DNA of 27,787 nucleotides from a virus. Position 1 is the stretch's first letter. Every line of letters starts with the position of its first letter. The stretch lies in IMG/VR virus record IMGVR_UViG_3300025120_000414, positions 1-27,787 of that record; one strand, given 5' to 3'. The position numbers and the translations under genes were made by a program. Below, in pieces: positions 11,559 to 18,823 of this stretch. The notes under the pieces are model-generated. The model worked only from the letters and a program-made list of their open reading frames with translations. It was not told the origin of the DNA and did not search any database.

Positions 11559-13999
11559 GCCTCGATAAAAACAGCAAGCATTCTTTCCCAAACCCTCTAG
11601 CAGACGCATCAACTAAACAGGGTAAGTCATATGGATTACAGTATGCAAAGGCTATTGAGAATCAGTGGGGCAAAATAAGAGAGGCTACGTCTCTTTATGG
11701 TAAAAGAAATACCGTCTTTGAAAGAAGCAGGGATTACGCTAATGGTACTCAAGACACTAGCATATACAAGAAGCTTCTTCGTTCGTTAAATCCTAACGAT
11801 GGTGATGGGAGTTTAATGAATATGGATTACACTCCTGTTCCTATCTTACCCAAGTTTGTTAGGGTTGTAGTAAATAAAATTCTCTCTAAAGACCCCTATC
11901 CAAATCTAGAGGCTGTAGACCCTTTGTCTTCATCTGAGAAAAACAACAAGAAAAGAAGAATTGAAGTTCAGATTGAGAATAAAGAAAAGCTAAAAGCGCT
12001 TAAAGAAAAAAGAGGATTAGTATTGGATATTGATCCAGATGAACTCCCAGACACATTAGAGGAGGCTGAAATACTTTTAGGCACCAATGTAAAAACTGAC
12101 GCAGAGATTGCTGCCCAGATAGGGACCAATATGACCCTTTCTTGGAATAACTTTAATGACGGAACTTTACGGAGATGCGTTAATGACCTCGTAGCTCTAG
12201 GTATGTGTGTTGTGAAAAGAAGCAATGATCCTAATCACGGAATTAAGACTGATTACGTAGATCCCTCTACTTTTATTCATAGCCATACAGAGGACCCGTT
12301 TTTTGAAGACTTGATTTATGCGGGTCATGTTAAGTCTATCTCTATACAGGAGTTAAGAAGAATATCTGCTGGTGAAATTACAGAAGAGGAATTAGAGAAT
12401 ATAGCGAAGTCAGTTAAGGGTAAGTACGGAAACAATTCTAGTTCTTTTGGTAAAAACGGTTACAACAGCCTATCTCAAACAACTGATTACGGGTATGACG
12501 AGTACATGGTAGATGTGCTTGAGTTCGAGTTTATTTCTGTTGACTGCATATACTTTGAAGAAAAGCAAAACCGCTTTGGTAACGTAAACTTTTTTATGAA
12601 AGGGCTTGAATACACTGAAAAACCAGGCAGTGTATTTGAAAGAAATCCAGTTAAGATGGATGTTGCTACTGTTTATGGGGGTATGTATGTTATGAATGGA
12701 TCTGACATCGTATTTAATTACGGTAGGTCTAAAAACGTTCCAAAAAATATACACGACATATCATCTGTAAGGCTGTCTTATTCTCCAGTGGCTACCAATA
12801 TTCGGGATATGATGCCGAAGTCTATGGTGTCTAGCTGTACTGGTTTTGCTGACATGCTCCAGCTGACCCACCTTAAGATCCAGCAAGCTATCGCTAAAGC
12901 GAAACCAGACGGATTGATTATTGATATCGAGGGATTGGAGAATGTGCAGCTAGGCAAAGGCGGAGATTTACAGCCTTTGGATTTACACGATATCTACGAA
13001 CAGACTGGTGTGTTCTATTATAGAAGTAAAAACCCAGAGGGAGGATTCCAGAATCCACCAGTAAGGGAAATAGGTAATAGTATCCGAAACATCAACGAGC
13101 TTATCGGTCTTTATAATCACTATCTGCGTATGATCCGAGACGCTACAGGCGTCAATGAGATGATGGATTCTTCCACACCTAAAGGGGATACTTTGGTGGG
13201 TGTTCAGCAAAACGCTATAGCCGCAGGAAACAATGCTATATATGACATAACTAATGCTTCTATGGTTCTTTACAAGAAAGTTTGTGAGGATATAGTTAAG
13301 TGTTTGCAGATTATTCCAGAAGATTCTGTTCTTTATGATATATATAGCAATGCAATAGGCAAGGAAAACATGTCTGTTCTTTCTTCATTTAATGATCTCC
13401 CTATGTACAACTTTGGCGTCCAGGTTGTCAGAGAAATGGAGGATAAAGACAGAGCTTATTTAGAGCAGAATATCCAAATCTCTTTACAGCAAAAAGAACT
13501 AGACATCGAAGATGCGATTTCTATAAGATCCTTGAAGGACGTGAACCAAGCAGAGAGGCTTCTAGTGGTTAGGAGAAAAAAGAGAATAGCCAAACAGCAA
13601 GAGATAGCCGCTCAGAACTCTCAGATGCAGGCTCAATCAGCGCAAATGTCAGCTCAGTCTACCTCTCAGGCAAGACAGCAAGAAATGCAGATGGAGGCTC
13701 AGCTAGAGGCTCAACAGATGCAGCTTAAGGCTCAGCTAGAGGCTCAGCTTGAGCAGGTTAAGCATGGATTTAGGAAGGAAATAGAGATAATAAAAGCTCA
13801 AGCCACCCTTGGATTTAAAACTGACGATCAAGAGTTTAAGGAGAAGATAGAAGTTCTCAAAGAAGATAGAAAGGACGACAGGGTTAAAAAACAATCTTCG
13901 GAACAAAGTAAACTTATATCTCAGAGGCAGGGGAAGAGAGGTGAATTAGAGGGCTCTGGAGACAGCGTAGACAATATTGTAAACTCACTATTAGGATAA
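11555..13999 (+). CDS. portal protein (814 aa)
   Basis: The portal forms the dodecameric ring at the head vertex through which DNA passes. Identification rests on size, position right after the large terminase and a sequence typical of marine phage portals: PVPILPKFVRVVVNKIL (about 93-109) near the N-terminus, a conserved central region with VDPSTFIHSHTEDPFFEDL, and DATGVNEMMDSSTPKGDTLVG (about 530-550), the usual clip and wing area. The last 120 residues are Gln/Ala/Met-rich, beginning with NSQMQAQSAQMSAQS, then heptad-like charged helices, and probably form a coiled-coil crown inside the head. Arginine is encoded mostly by AGA here. Confidence 0.88.
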   Translation: MSLDKNSKHSFPNPLADASTKQGKSYGLQYAKAIENQWGKIREATSLYGKRNTVFERSRDYANGTQDTSIYKKLLRSLNPNDGDGSLMNMDYTPVPILPKFVRVVVNKILSKDPYPNLEAVDPLSSSEKNNKKRRIEVQIENKEKLKALKEKRGLVLDIDPDELPDTLEEAEILLGTNVKTDAEIAAQIGTNMTLSWNNFNDGTLRRCVNDLVALGMCVVKRSNDPNHGIKTDYVDPSTFIHSHTEDPFFEDLIYAGHVKSISIQELRRISAGEITEEELENIAKSVKGKYGNNSSSFGKNGYNSLSQTTDYGYDEYMVDVLEFEFISVDCIYFEEKQNRFGNVNFFMKGLEYTEKPGSVFERNPVKMDVATVYGGMYVMNGSDIVFNYGRSKNVPKNIHDISSVRLSYSPVATNIRDMMPKSMVSSCTGFADMLQLTHLKIQQAIAKAKPDGLIIDIEGLENVQLGKGGDLQPLDLHDIYEQTGVFYYRSKNPEGGFQNPPVREIGNSIRNINELIGLYNHYLRMIRDATGVNEMMDSSTPKGDTLVGVQQNAIAAGNNAIYDITNASMVLYKKVCEDIVKCLQIIPEDSVLYDIYSNAIGKENMSVLSSFNDLPMYNFGVQVVREMEDKDRAYLEQNIQISLQQKELDIEDAISIRSLKDVNQAERLLVVRRKKRIAKQQEIAAQNSQMQAQSAQMSAQSTSQARQQEMQMEAQLEAQQMQLKAQLEAQLEQVKHGFRKEIEIIKAQATLGFKTDDQEFKEKIEVLKEDRKDDRVKKQSSEQSKLISQRQGKRGELEGSGDSVDNIVNSLLG

Positions 14000-14000
14000 A

Positions 14001-14447
14001 ATGGCAAGCAAAGTAAACTTAGACGTAGCTGAAAAGCTTGATATCACTTGTAGAAGAGGAGACACCTTTTCCCTTACTCTTACATTAAATGATTCTAGTG
14101 GAACTGCTTTAGACTTGACTGGCTATGAGTTTTTAATGGATGTAAAGACTAATCCCGTTCGATCTAGATCAGGAGTTTCTGAAAGGGAAGTGATTGCTTC
14201 TAGCAGCCTTTCTTCTTCGACTTCAAACGCCAAGGCTTTAAGCGAAGAACAAAGATCGAAACTAAGTAATGGCTTTGTTTTTAGCGACGGCACTACTTCT
14301 GGTGTTGTTTCCGTTACAGCCTCAGCGGATACAATGAAGGAAATGCCTGTTGGTTCTTTTACTTACGATATTCAACAAAAAGTTAGTGAGGTGGTAACCA
14401 CTATATTAAGGGGTTCATTCACTGTAAACGAAGACATCTCTAGATAA
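14001..14447 (+). CDS. probable tail or neck-associated structural protein (148 aa)
   Basis: A 148-aa beta-rich protein. The opening, KLDITCRRGDTFSLTLTLND followed by LDLTGYEFLMDVK, is the pattern of phage proteins related to the baseplate/tail BppU-type N-terminal domain, which pairs a 'RGDT' strand with a 'GxxFxMxVK' strand. The end, GSFTYDIQQKV...ILRGSFTVNEDI, also fits. It follows the portal by one base and precedes the collagen-like protein, so it likely anchors fibres. Exact position in the particle is unknown. Confidence 0.68.
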   Translation: MASKVNLDVAEKLDITCRRGDTFSLTLTLNDSSGTALDLTGYEFLMDVKTNPVRSRSGVSEREVIASSSLSSSTSNAKALSEEQRSKLSNGFVFSDGTTSGVVSVTASADTMKEMPVGSFTYDIQQKVSEVVTTILRGSFTVNEDISR

Positions 14448-14448
14448 C

Positions 14449-14928
14449 ATGGCTATAACGGTAACATCTAGTGGGGGAAATTCCATTGTCGCCAGTGTTA
14501 GCGGGGGGACTTCTGTTTCTTTTGATCAGATAGTCCAGTCCATTTCTGTGTCTGTACCTAGGACCTCTCCCGTAGTGGTCGCTAATGTTTCAGGGCCTAA
14601 AGGCGATGTGGGAGCCACAGGAGCTACAGGCGCTCAAGGTGTAAGCGGTGAGTCTCCCACCGTGTCTAATATATCGGCCCTGGGTGCTTTATTTAATATC
14701 TCAGAAGATACCTCACCTCAGTTGAGTGCCAACTTAGACGTTCAGTCTACATCTCTTTTTACAAGCACGAGCAACGGAGACATACAGTTTACCCCCAACG
14801 GAACAGGAAGTGTAAACCTAGACGGAACCGTTAAATTTAAGCGGTTTTCTTCTGGCTCTGCACCTGATCCTTTTGAGGGTGGGATGTATGCTGATGATAA
14901 TGATGAGCTCTACTTCGGCGTTTCTTGA
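14449..14928 (+). CDS. collagen-like tail fibre-type protein (159 aa)
   Basis: The 159-aa product has a short collagen-like triple-helix segment, GPKGDVGATGATGAQG (about 49-64), flanked by beta-rich domains. Gly-X-Y segments of this type trimerise phage fibres. The C-terminal half reads NGDIQFTPNGTGSVNLDG and then KFKRFSSGSAPDPFEGGMYADDNDELYFG, as found in receptor-binding or fibre-tip proteins. It is likely a minor fibre or adhesin. It starts one base after the previous stop codon. Confidence 0.72.
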   Translation: MAITVTSSGGNSIVASVSGGTSVSFDQIVQSISVSVPRTSPVVVANVSGPKGDVGATGATGAQGVSGESPTVSNISALGALFNISEDTSPQLSANLDVQSTSLFTSTSNGDIQFTPNGTGSVNLDGTVKFKRFSSGSAPDPFEGGMYADDNDELYFGVS

Positions 14929-14958
14929 TAAATAACTATCTTTACAAAAAATACATAA

Positions 14959-16266
14959 ATGGCTACTTGGAAGAAAATATTAACAGAAGCAGACGCTCAA
15001 AGAGACCTTATAGCGGGTGCTGGTCTTTCTGGAGGGACAAACAATAATGTTCTTGTTGGCTCTGATGCTGATGTTACTATAGCGGTTGACATAAATGGTG
15101 CAACTGACCTTGGCAGTGGTGTTGCAAGCGGAGACGAAATCCTAGTTGCTGATGTGAATGCCAGCAACGCGATTAAAAAAACTACAGTAGGTGATATTGT
15201 AAATCTTGCGAGCAGTGGGGTTAGCGGCAATACTTTTGCTAGTGACTTAAAAATCGGTAGGGATGCGGACAACCTGATTGACTTTGCTACCGCCGATAAT
15301 GAAATTACGTTTCGCGCCAACGGTTCCGATGTTTTAGAGCTGACCAACAACTCTGGAGACTCTATCCTCTCTTTGCTTACTCAAGACAAAAACTTTCAGA
15401 TTAAGGGTAACGACGGCGGTGCTGCTATCCTTGCTCTTGATATCGACATGGCGGCAGCTGGTAAAGCTACTTTTATTGGAGAGGTCGTTGCCCCATCTTT
15501 AGATATTGAGAACGACGTCGATGTTAACGGAACCCTTGAGGCCGATGCCATTACCATCAACGGTACAGCTATTGCCTCTGTATTAAGCCCAGTTGCTGGT
15601 AACACCAGCCTTGTAACCACTGGCGCCCTTGATACTGGCTCTATTACTTCTGGGTTTGGTAATATAGACGTAGGGGGTAGCTCGATAGCGGCTGGTAGCT
15701 TTGATGCTTCAGATGGTAATATAACAAATGTTGGTAGTATATCGCTAGACGCTATTATAGCTGACGGGACTGCCATTACTATAGGCACGGACACATCAGG
15801 TGATACCGTAACAATCGGTCACACGACATCAGAGGTTACTATCGGTGATAACTTAACAGTCAATGGTGATCTAACGGTTAGCGGGACAACCACTACGATA
15901 AACACCACAAACCTTGAGGTTGAAGACCATATTATCCTGTTAGGCACTAATGCTAGTCCAACGGCAGATACAGGAACTCTTTCTGGAATTGAGGTTGAGA
16001 CAAGCGGTACAGCATCAAAAAGAGCCAGCATTATATGGACCAAGGATTTAGGGGCATCTAATGACGGAACATATGATGGCTCTGGTACTGCTGTTGGGCT
16101 TACTGGCTGGGCATGTACAAATCACCAAGAAAGTAATCAAGCTTCATTCCCTATTGCTGTGATGGAGTTTAGTACTAACTCTACAGCTCCTACGTCTAAC
16201 TCAGCTGGAGTTGGCTGTTTTCACTATGACACTGGAGACGATAAACTTTATATTAGAACCGCGTAA
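14959..16266 (+). CDS. repetitive tail fibre protein (435 aa)
   Basis: A 435-aa, low-Cys, Ala/Thr/Ser/Gly/Asp-rich protein of the type forming long beta-solenoid or triple-stranded fibres. The N-terminus MATWKKILTEAD resembles that of the fibre encoded at 16576 and may attach both to the same baseplate or neck element. The middle contains many I/V-N/D-G repeats, and NLTVNGDLTVSGTTTTINT (about 298-316) followed by NLEVEDHIILLG is typical of marine phage fibres. The C-terminal 100 residues (AVMEFSTNSTAPTSNSAGVG) likely carry the receptor-binding tip. Confidence 0.8.
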   Translation: MATWKKILTEADAQRDLIAGAGLSGGTNNNVLVGSDADVTIAVDINGATDLGSGVASGDEILVADVNASNAIKKTTVGDIVNLASSGVSGNTFASDLKIGRDADNLIDFATADNEITFRANGSDVLELTNNSGDSILSLLTQDKNFQIKGNDGGAAILALDIDMAAAGKATFIGEVVAPSLDIENDVDVNGTLEADAITINGTAIASVLSPVAGNTSLVTTGALDTGSITSGFGNIDVGGSSIAAGSFDASDGNITNVGSISLDAIIADGTAITIGTDTSGDTVTIGHTTSEVTIGDNLTVNGDLTVSGTTTTINTTNLEVEDHIILLGTNASPTADTGTLSGIEVETSGTASKRASIIWTKDLGASNDGTYDGSGTAVGLTGWACTNHQESNQASFPIAVMEFSTNSTAPTSNSAGVGCFHYDTGDDKLYIRTA

Positions 16267-16445
16267 TGAGTCAAATACTGAGGAAGCAAGGCTTCGAAGC
16301 AGATGCCTTCACTCAGCAGGAATTAAATTATTTGTTAGCCTTAGTTTCTAGGTCTAACTTCGAGGGACGGGATGTTTTTATTCTTGCTGACGTTGTAAAT
16401 AAATTGAAAGCTAAAATTAAATCGAATGAAACTGGAAATAAATGA
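16266..16445 (+). CDS. small helical protein (59 aa)
   Basis: A 59-codon frame whose ATG overlaps the fibre stop codon (TAATG) and whose end overlaps the next small gene by 20 bp. The sequence is helical and charged (FTQQELNYLLALVSRS, VFILADVVNKLKAK). Small helical genes next to fibre genes can be fibre chaperones, but that is a guess. Its length falls just under common gene-finder cut-offs, so it may be missed in automated annotation. Confidence 0.55.
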   Translation: MSQILRKQGFEADAFTQQELNYLLALVSRSNFEGRDVFILADVVNKLKAKIKSNETGNK

Positions 16446-16572
16446 AGTGCAGATATTAAATCAAGCAATAAGTAACTCAACGATTAAAGGATCAGACGCT
16501 AAGGCTGTGTCGGATATAATCATAAAGCTTGAGAAAGAGTTCGAGAGACTTTTCAAAGCACAAGAAAAATAA
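16426..16572 (+). CDS. small helical protein (48 aa)
   Basis: A 48-codon frame starting inside the 3' end of the 59-aa gene (20 bp overlap, different frame). The product is helical (LEINEVQILNQAIS, then DIIIKLEKEFERLFKAQ) and similar in character to its neighbour: both look like small helical accessory proteins between two fibre genes. The next fibre gene starts 3 nt after its stop codon. Function unknown. Confidence 0.5.
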   Translation: MKLEINEVQILNQAISNSTIKGSDAKAVSDIIIKLEKEFERLFKAQEK

Positions 16573-16575
16573 GAA

Positions 16576-17304
16576 ATGGCTACATGGAAGCAAGTTTTAC
16601 TTGATGGCGACTCTGGCACAACCATTAATAATAACGCTGATAACAGGGTAATTACTGGGTCTGGAACCGCTAACACGCTTAATGGTGAGGCCAACGTAAC
16701 GTATGACGGAACCGACTTAGCTGTTGCTTCTGGTGGCATCCAACTTGATAATAACCAGTCTTTTTTTGCTAAAAACACGAGCGGCACCGATAGAACATTA
16801 GCCAAAGCAGACGGCTCCAATGTGGCTGTATTTAACGGAGGGTTTACCCAGACACTTATTGGCGGGGCAAGCGGAATCACGCTAAGCGGTCCTGTTACCG
16901 CAGAATCAATAATCCAGCAGCACGACAATGTAAGTTCTGAGGGGGACTTTGGCGCGGGTGCAGATATTACTTTTCTCGGAAGCTCTAGCACCAGTACCGT
17001 GGTTGGTAAGGTCTACTATTACGATGGTAGTACGTGGCAGGCTTTTTCTTCCGCTACAGAAGCTGCTCAAAAAGCTTTATTAGGTATTGCTCTAGGCACT
17101 ACAATGGCTTCTGGCTTTTTATTAAAAGGTTTTATTCATCCATCTTCTGGCACCTTGACTACTGCTGCACCAGTGTTTGGGGCTACCGATGCTTCTTTCC
17201 AATCCGCCGCTCCTAGTAGTGGATTTCAAAGGGTTTTGGGTCACGCGATTAGCACTTCTGCTATTTATTTCAATCCTTCTCAGGAGTATATAGAGCTAAG
17301 TTAA
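16576..17304 (+). CDS. tail fibre-type protein (242 aa)
   Basis: A 242-aa Gly/Ser/Thr/Ala-rich protein whose first residues MATWKQVLLDGD parallel MATWKKILTEAD of the 435-aa fibre, suggesting a shared attachment sequence. It has beta-helix-like repeats (NGEANVTYDGTDLAVASGG) and a C-terminal domain with GKVYYYDGSTWQAFSS, common at the end of marine phage fibres. Its stop codon overlaps the LamG-type gene by one base (TAATG), so the two are probably co-translated. Confidence 0.72.
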   Translation: MATWKQVLLDGDSGTTINNNADNRVITGSGTANTLNGEANVTYDGTDLAVASGGIQLDNNQSFFAKNTSGTDRTLAKADGSNVAVFNGGFTQTLIGGASGITLSGPVTAESIIQQHDNVSSEGDFGAGADITFLGSSSTSTVVGKVYYYDGSTWQAFSSATEAAQKALLGIALGTTMASGFLLKGFIHPSSGTLTTAAPVFGATDASFQSAAPSSGFQRVLGHAISTSAIYFNPSQEYIELS

Positions 17305-18254
17305 TGCCTGATATTTCCAAACTTAGTGGTATAGACATCGACTCGGTAGCTAAATTGTCAGGGGTGGCTAAGTCATCTATAGCTAAAGTCGGAGGCGTGT
17401 CTATAGCGGCCTCTGGCTTTAGCAACACCAAATCTCTGGACACGGATGGAGTCAACGACTACTTTGAAGCGGCTCTTTCTTCTGACATCGTAAACACCGA
17501 TACTGGATCTATTTCTTTTTGGGTAAAGCTAACTACAGGGGAAACTGGAACAGGTAGATATATTCAGCTATATGAGAATGGCAGCACCGCCACCAGAATT
17601 GAAGTGCTCCTTTTCTATGTATCTGGTTCCCCTCAAGCTAAGTGTATAATGGGGAACTATAGATCACAATCAGCATCCAGGGTTACCAGCGCAAAAACAG
17701 AGTCTAGTTTTCACGGAAGACCCTTTTCTAGAAGCTCTGGTAATTATGGCGATTTTGGGGCAGGAGGTTCTGACTATATGTATCAATATGGGTTAGATCT
17801 TGATAGCTGGCATCATGTTGTTTTTACATGGGATACGGGCGGTAGCTTTACTTACGGCTCGACTACATACAACGGAGTGCTGAAATTGTATTTTGATGGT
17901 GTATTGGTTGATGAAGGTCAGTCAACTGTTCCTAGTAATAGAGGGGTAGGTTCGGCATCATCCATTACTGCCGTTCCTTCTAGCGTGACTATAGACAGGG
18001 TAAGAGTGGGCGCAAGCCAAGCAGGTAATTCGCCTCTTGACGGCTTGCATGATGAGGTTGCAATATTTAATAGCGTTCTTTCTTCAACTGATGTAAGCAA
18101 CATATATAATTCTGGAACTCCTGCCGATCTATCGTCTTACAATAATCTAATTGGTTGGTGGAAATTTGATGATAACGGAAACGATTCATCGTCTAATTCA
18201 AACAACGGATCTTTATATAACGGAGCTTCATACAGCTCTACAGTGCCTACGTAA
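17304..18254 (+). CDS. LamG-type (concanavalin-like) adhesin (316 aa)
   Basis: A 316-aa protein with a short N-terminal linker (MPDISKLSGIDIDSVAKLSG) and a concanavalin A-like/LamG domain from about residue 50 to 300. Signature strands are SLDTDGVNDYFE, SISFWVKLT, SWHHVVFTWD, LKLYFDGVLVDEG and DEVAIFNSVLSSTDVSNIY, ending in LIGWWKFDDN. Such domains bind glycans or fold as lectin jelly-rolls, so it probably contacts the host surface. There is no signal peptide, so it acts as part of the virion rather than as a secreted protein. Confidence 0.85.
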   Translation: MPDISKLSGIDIDSVAKLSGVAKSSIAKVGGVSIAASGFSNTKSLDTDGVNDYFEAALSSDIVNTDTGSISFWVKLTTGETGTGRYIQLYENGSTATRIEVLLFYVSGSPQAKCIMGNYRSQSASRVTSAKTESSFHGRPFSRSSGNYGDFGAGGSDYMYQYGLDLDSWHHVVFTWDTGGSFTYGSTTYNGVLKLYFDGVLVDEGQSTVPSNRGVGSASSITAVPSSVTIDRVRVGASQAGNSPLDGLHDEVAIFNSVLSSTDVSNIYNSGTPADLSSYNNLIGWWKFDDNGNDSSSNSNNGSLYNGASYSSTVPT

Positions 18255-18496
18255 TGCTTCCAACCACCAACACTTATTGCATAATAGATTCTAATAATCT
18301 TGAATCTATGGACTTCTCTCAACTAGAAGATACTTCCGCAGACACCGTTCGATACAATTTAGAAGGAACTAAATTTATCATAGAGTACTCAGGGCCAAAG
18401 CCTGATTTTGTTTTAGCTTCAACCGAGTACACTCACGCCGAGATCAAGGCTTTGGTTTTAGATTTTGAAGAGGGCTGGGAGGAGAGCACCATATAA
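18254..18496 (+). CDS. small acidic protein (80 aa)
   Basis: An 80-aa acidic protein starting with MLPTTNTYCIIDSNN and overlapping the LamG-type gene's stop codon by one base. It has beta-like segments (VRYNLEGTKFIIEYSG) and a helical end (THAEIKALVLDFEEGWEES). Similar short genes follow fibre or adhesin genes in other phages and may be assembly or chaperone factors, but I recognise no specific family. A TATCTTTGC box follows it. Confidence 0.55.
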   Translation: MLPTTNTYCIIDSNNLESMDFSQLEDTSADTVRYNLEGTKFIIEYSGPKPDFVLASTEYTHAEIKALVLDFEEGWEESTI

Positions 18497-18517
18497 AAAA
18501 CCTTATTCTGTTTTTGT

Positions 18518-18526
18518 TATCTTTGC
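18518..18526 (+). promoter_or_regulatory. -7-like box TATCTTTGC next to a start codon
   Basis: TATCTTTGC ends 3 nt before the ATG at 18530, another case of a -7-like box directly beside a start. No -33 TTG at 20 nt; an upstream T-run (18511-18515) precedes it. It could drive the basic protein and the T9SS cassette that overlaps it. Confidence 0.5.
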
Positions 18527-18529
18527 TTT

Positions 18530-18823
18530 ATGGCTCTAACCAAAAGCGAAAAAGCAAAGATAAAGCGCTACGGACTTTCTGGTTTAAGTAAGCCAAAGAG
18601 ATCTTCTAGCGGTAAAAAGTCGCATATCGTCGCCGTTAGGATAAACGGTAAGATTAAGATCATTCGCTTTGGGGAGAAAGGTGCGAGCACGGCTGGTAAA
18701 CCAAAGGCTGGTGAGTCAGCCAAGATGAAGGCTAAGAGAAAGTCATTTAAGTCCAGGCATAGAAAAAACATTGCTAAAGGACCGAGTAGCGCTGCTTACT
18801 GGGCAAACAAAGTGAAATGGTAA
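18530..18823 (+). CDS. conserved small basic phage protein (97 aa)
   Basis: A 97-aa, very basic protein with the pattern KSHIVAVRINGKIKIIRFGEK (about 29-49), a Lys/Arg-rich middle and KSFKSRHRKNIAKGPSSAAYWANKVKW at the end (about 71-97). The 'AYWA..VKW' ending and the 'RFG.KG' motif mark a family found in many marine phages, usually among structural genes. It probably binds DNA or RNA in the virion, which is inferred from its charge. The next gene starts within its last codons (7 bp overlap), coupling it to the secreted cassette. Confidence 0.72.
   Translation: MALTKSEKAKIKRYGLSGLSKPKRSSSGKKSHIVAVRINGKIKIIRFGEKGASTAGKPKAGESAKMKAKRKSFKSRHRKNIAKGPSSAAYWANKVKW

Noticed and set aside
15396-15794. 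132-codon leftward frame within the repetitive fibre gene
   Set aside because: Low-complexity reverse-strand frame caused by the repetitive Ala/Thr/Val-rich fibre sequence; the same applies to 14997-15350 and 16461-16991.
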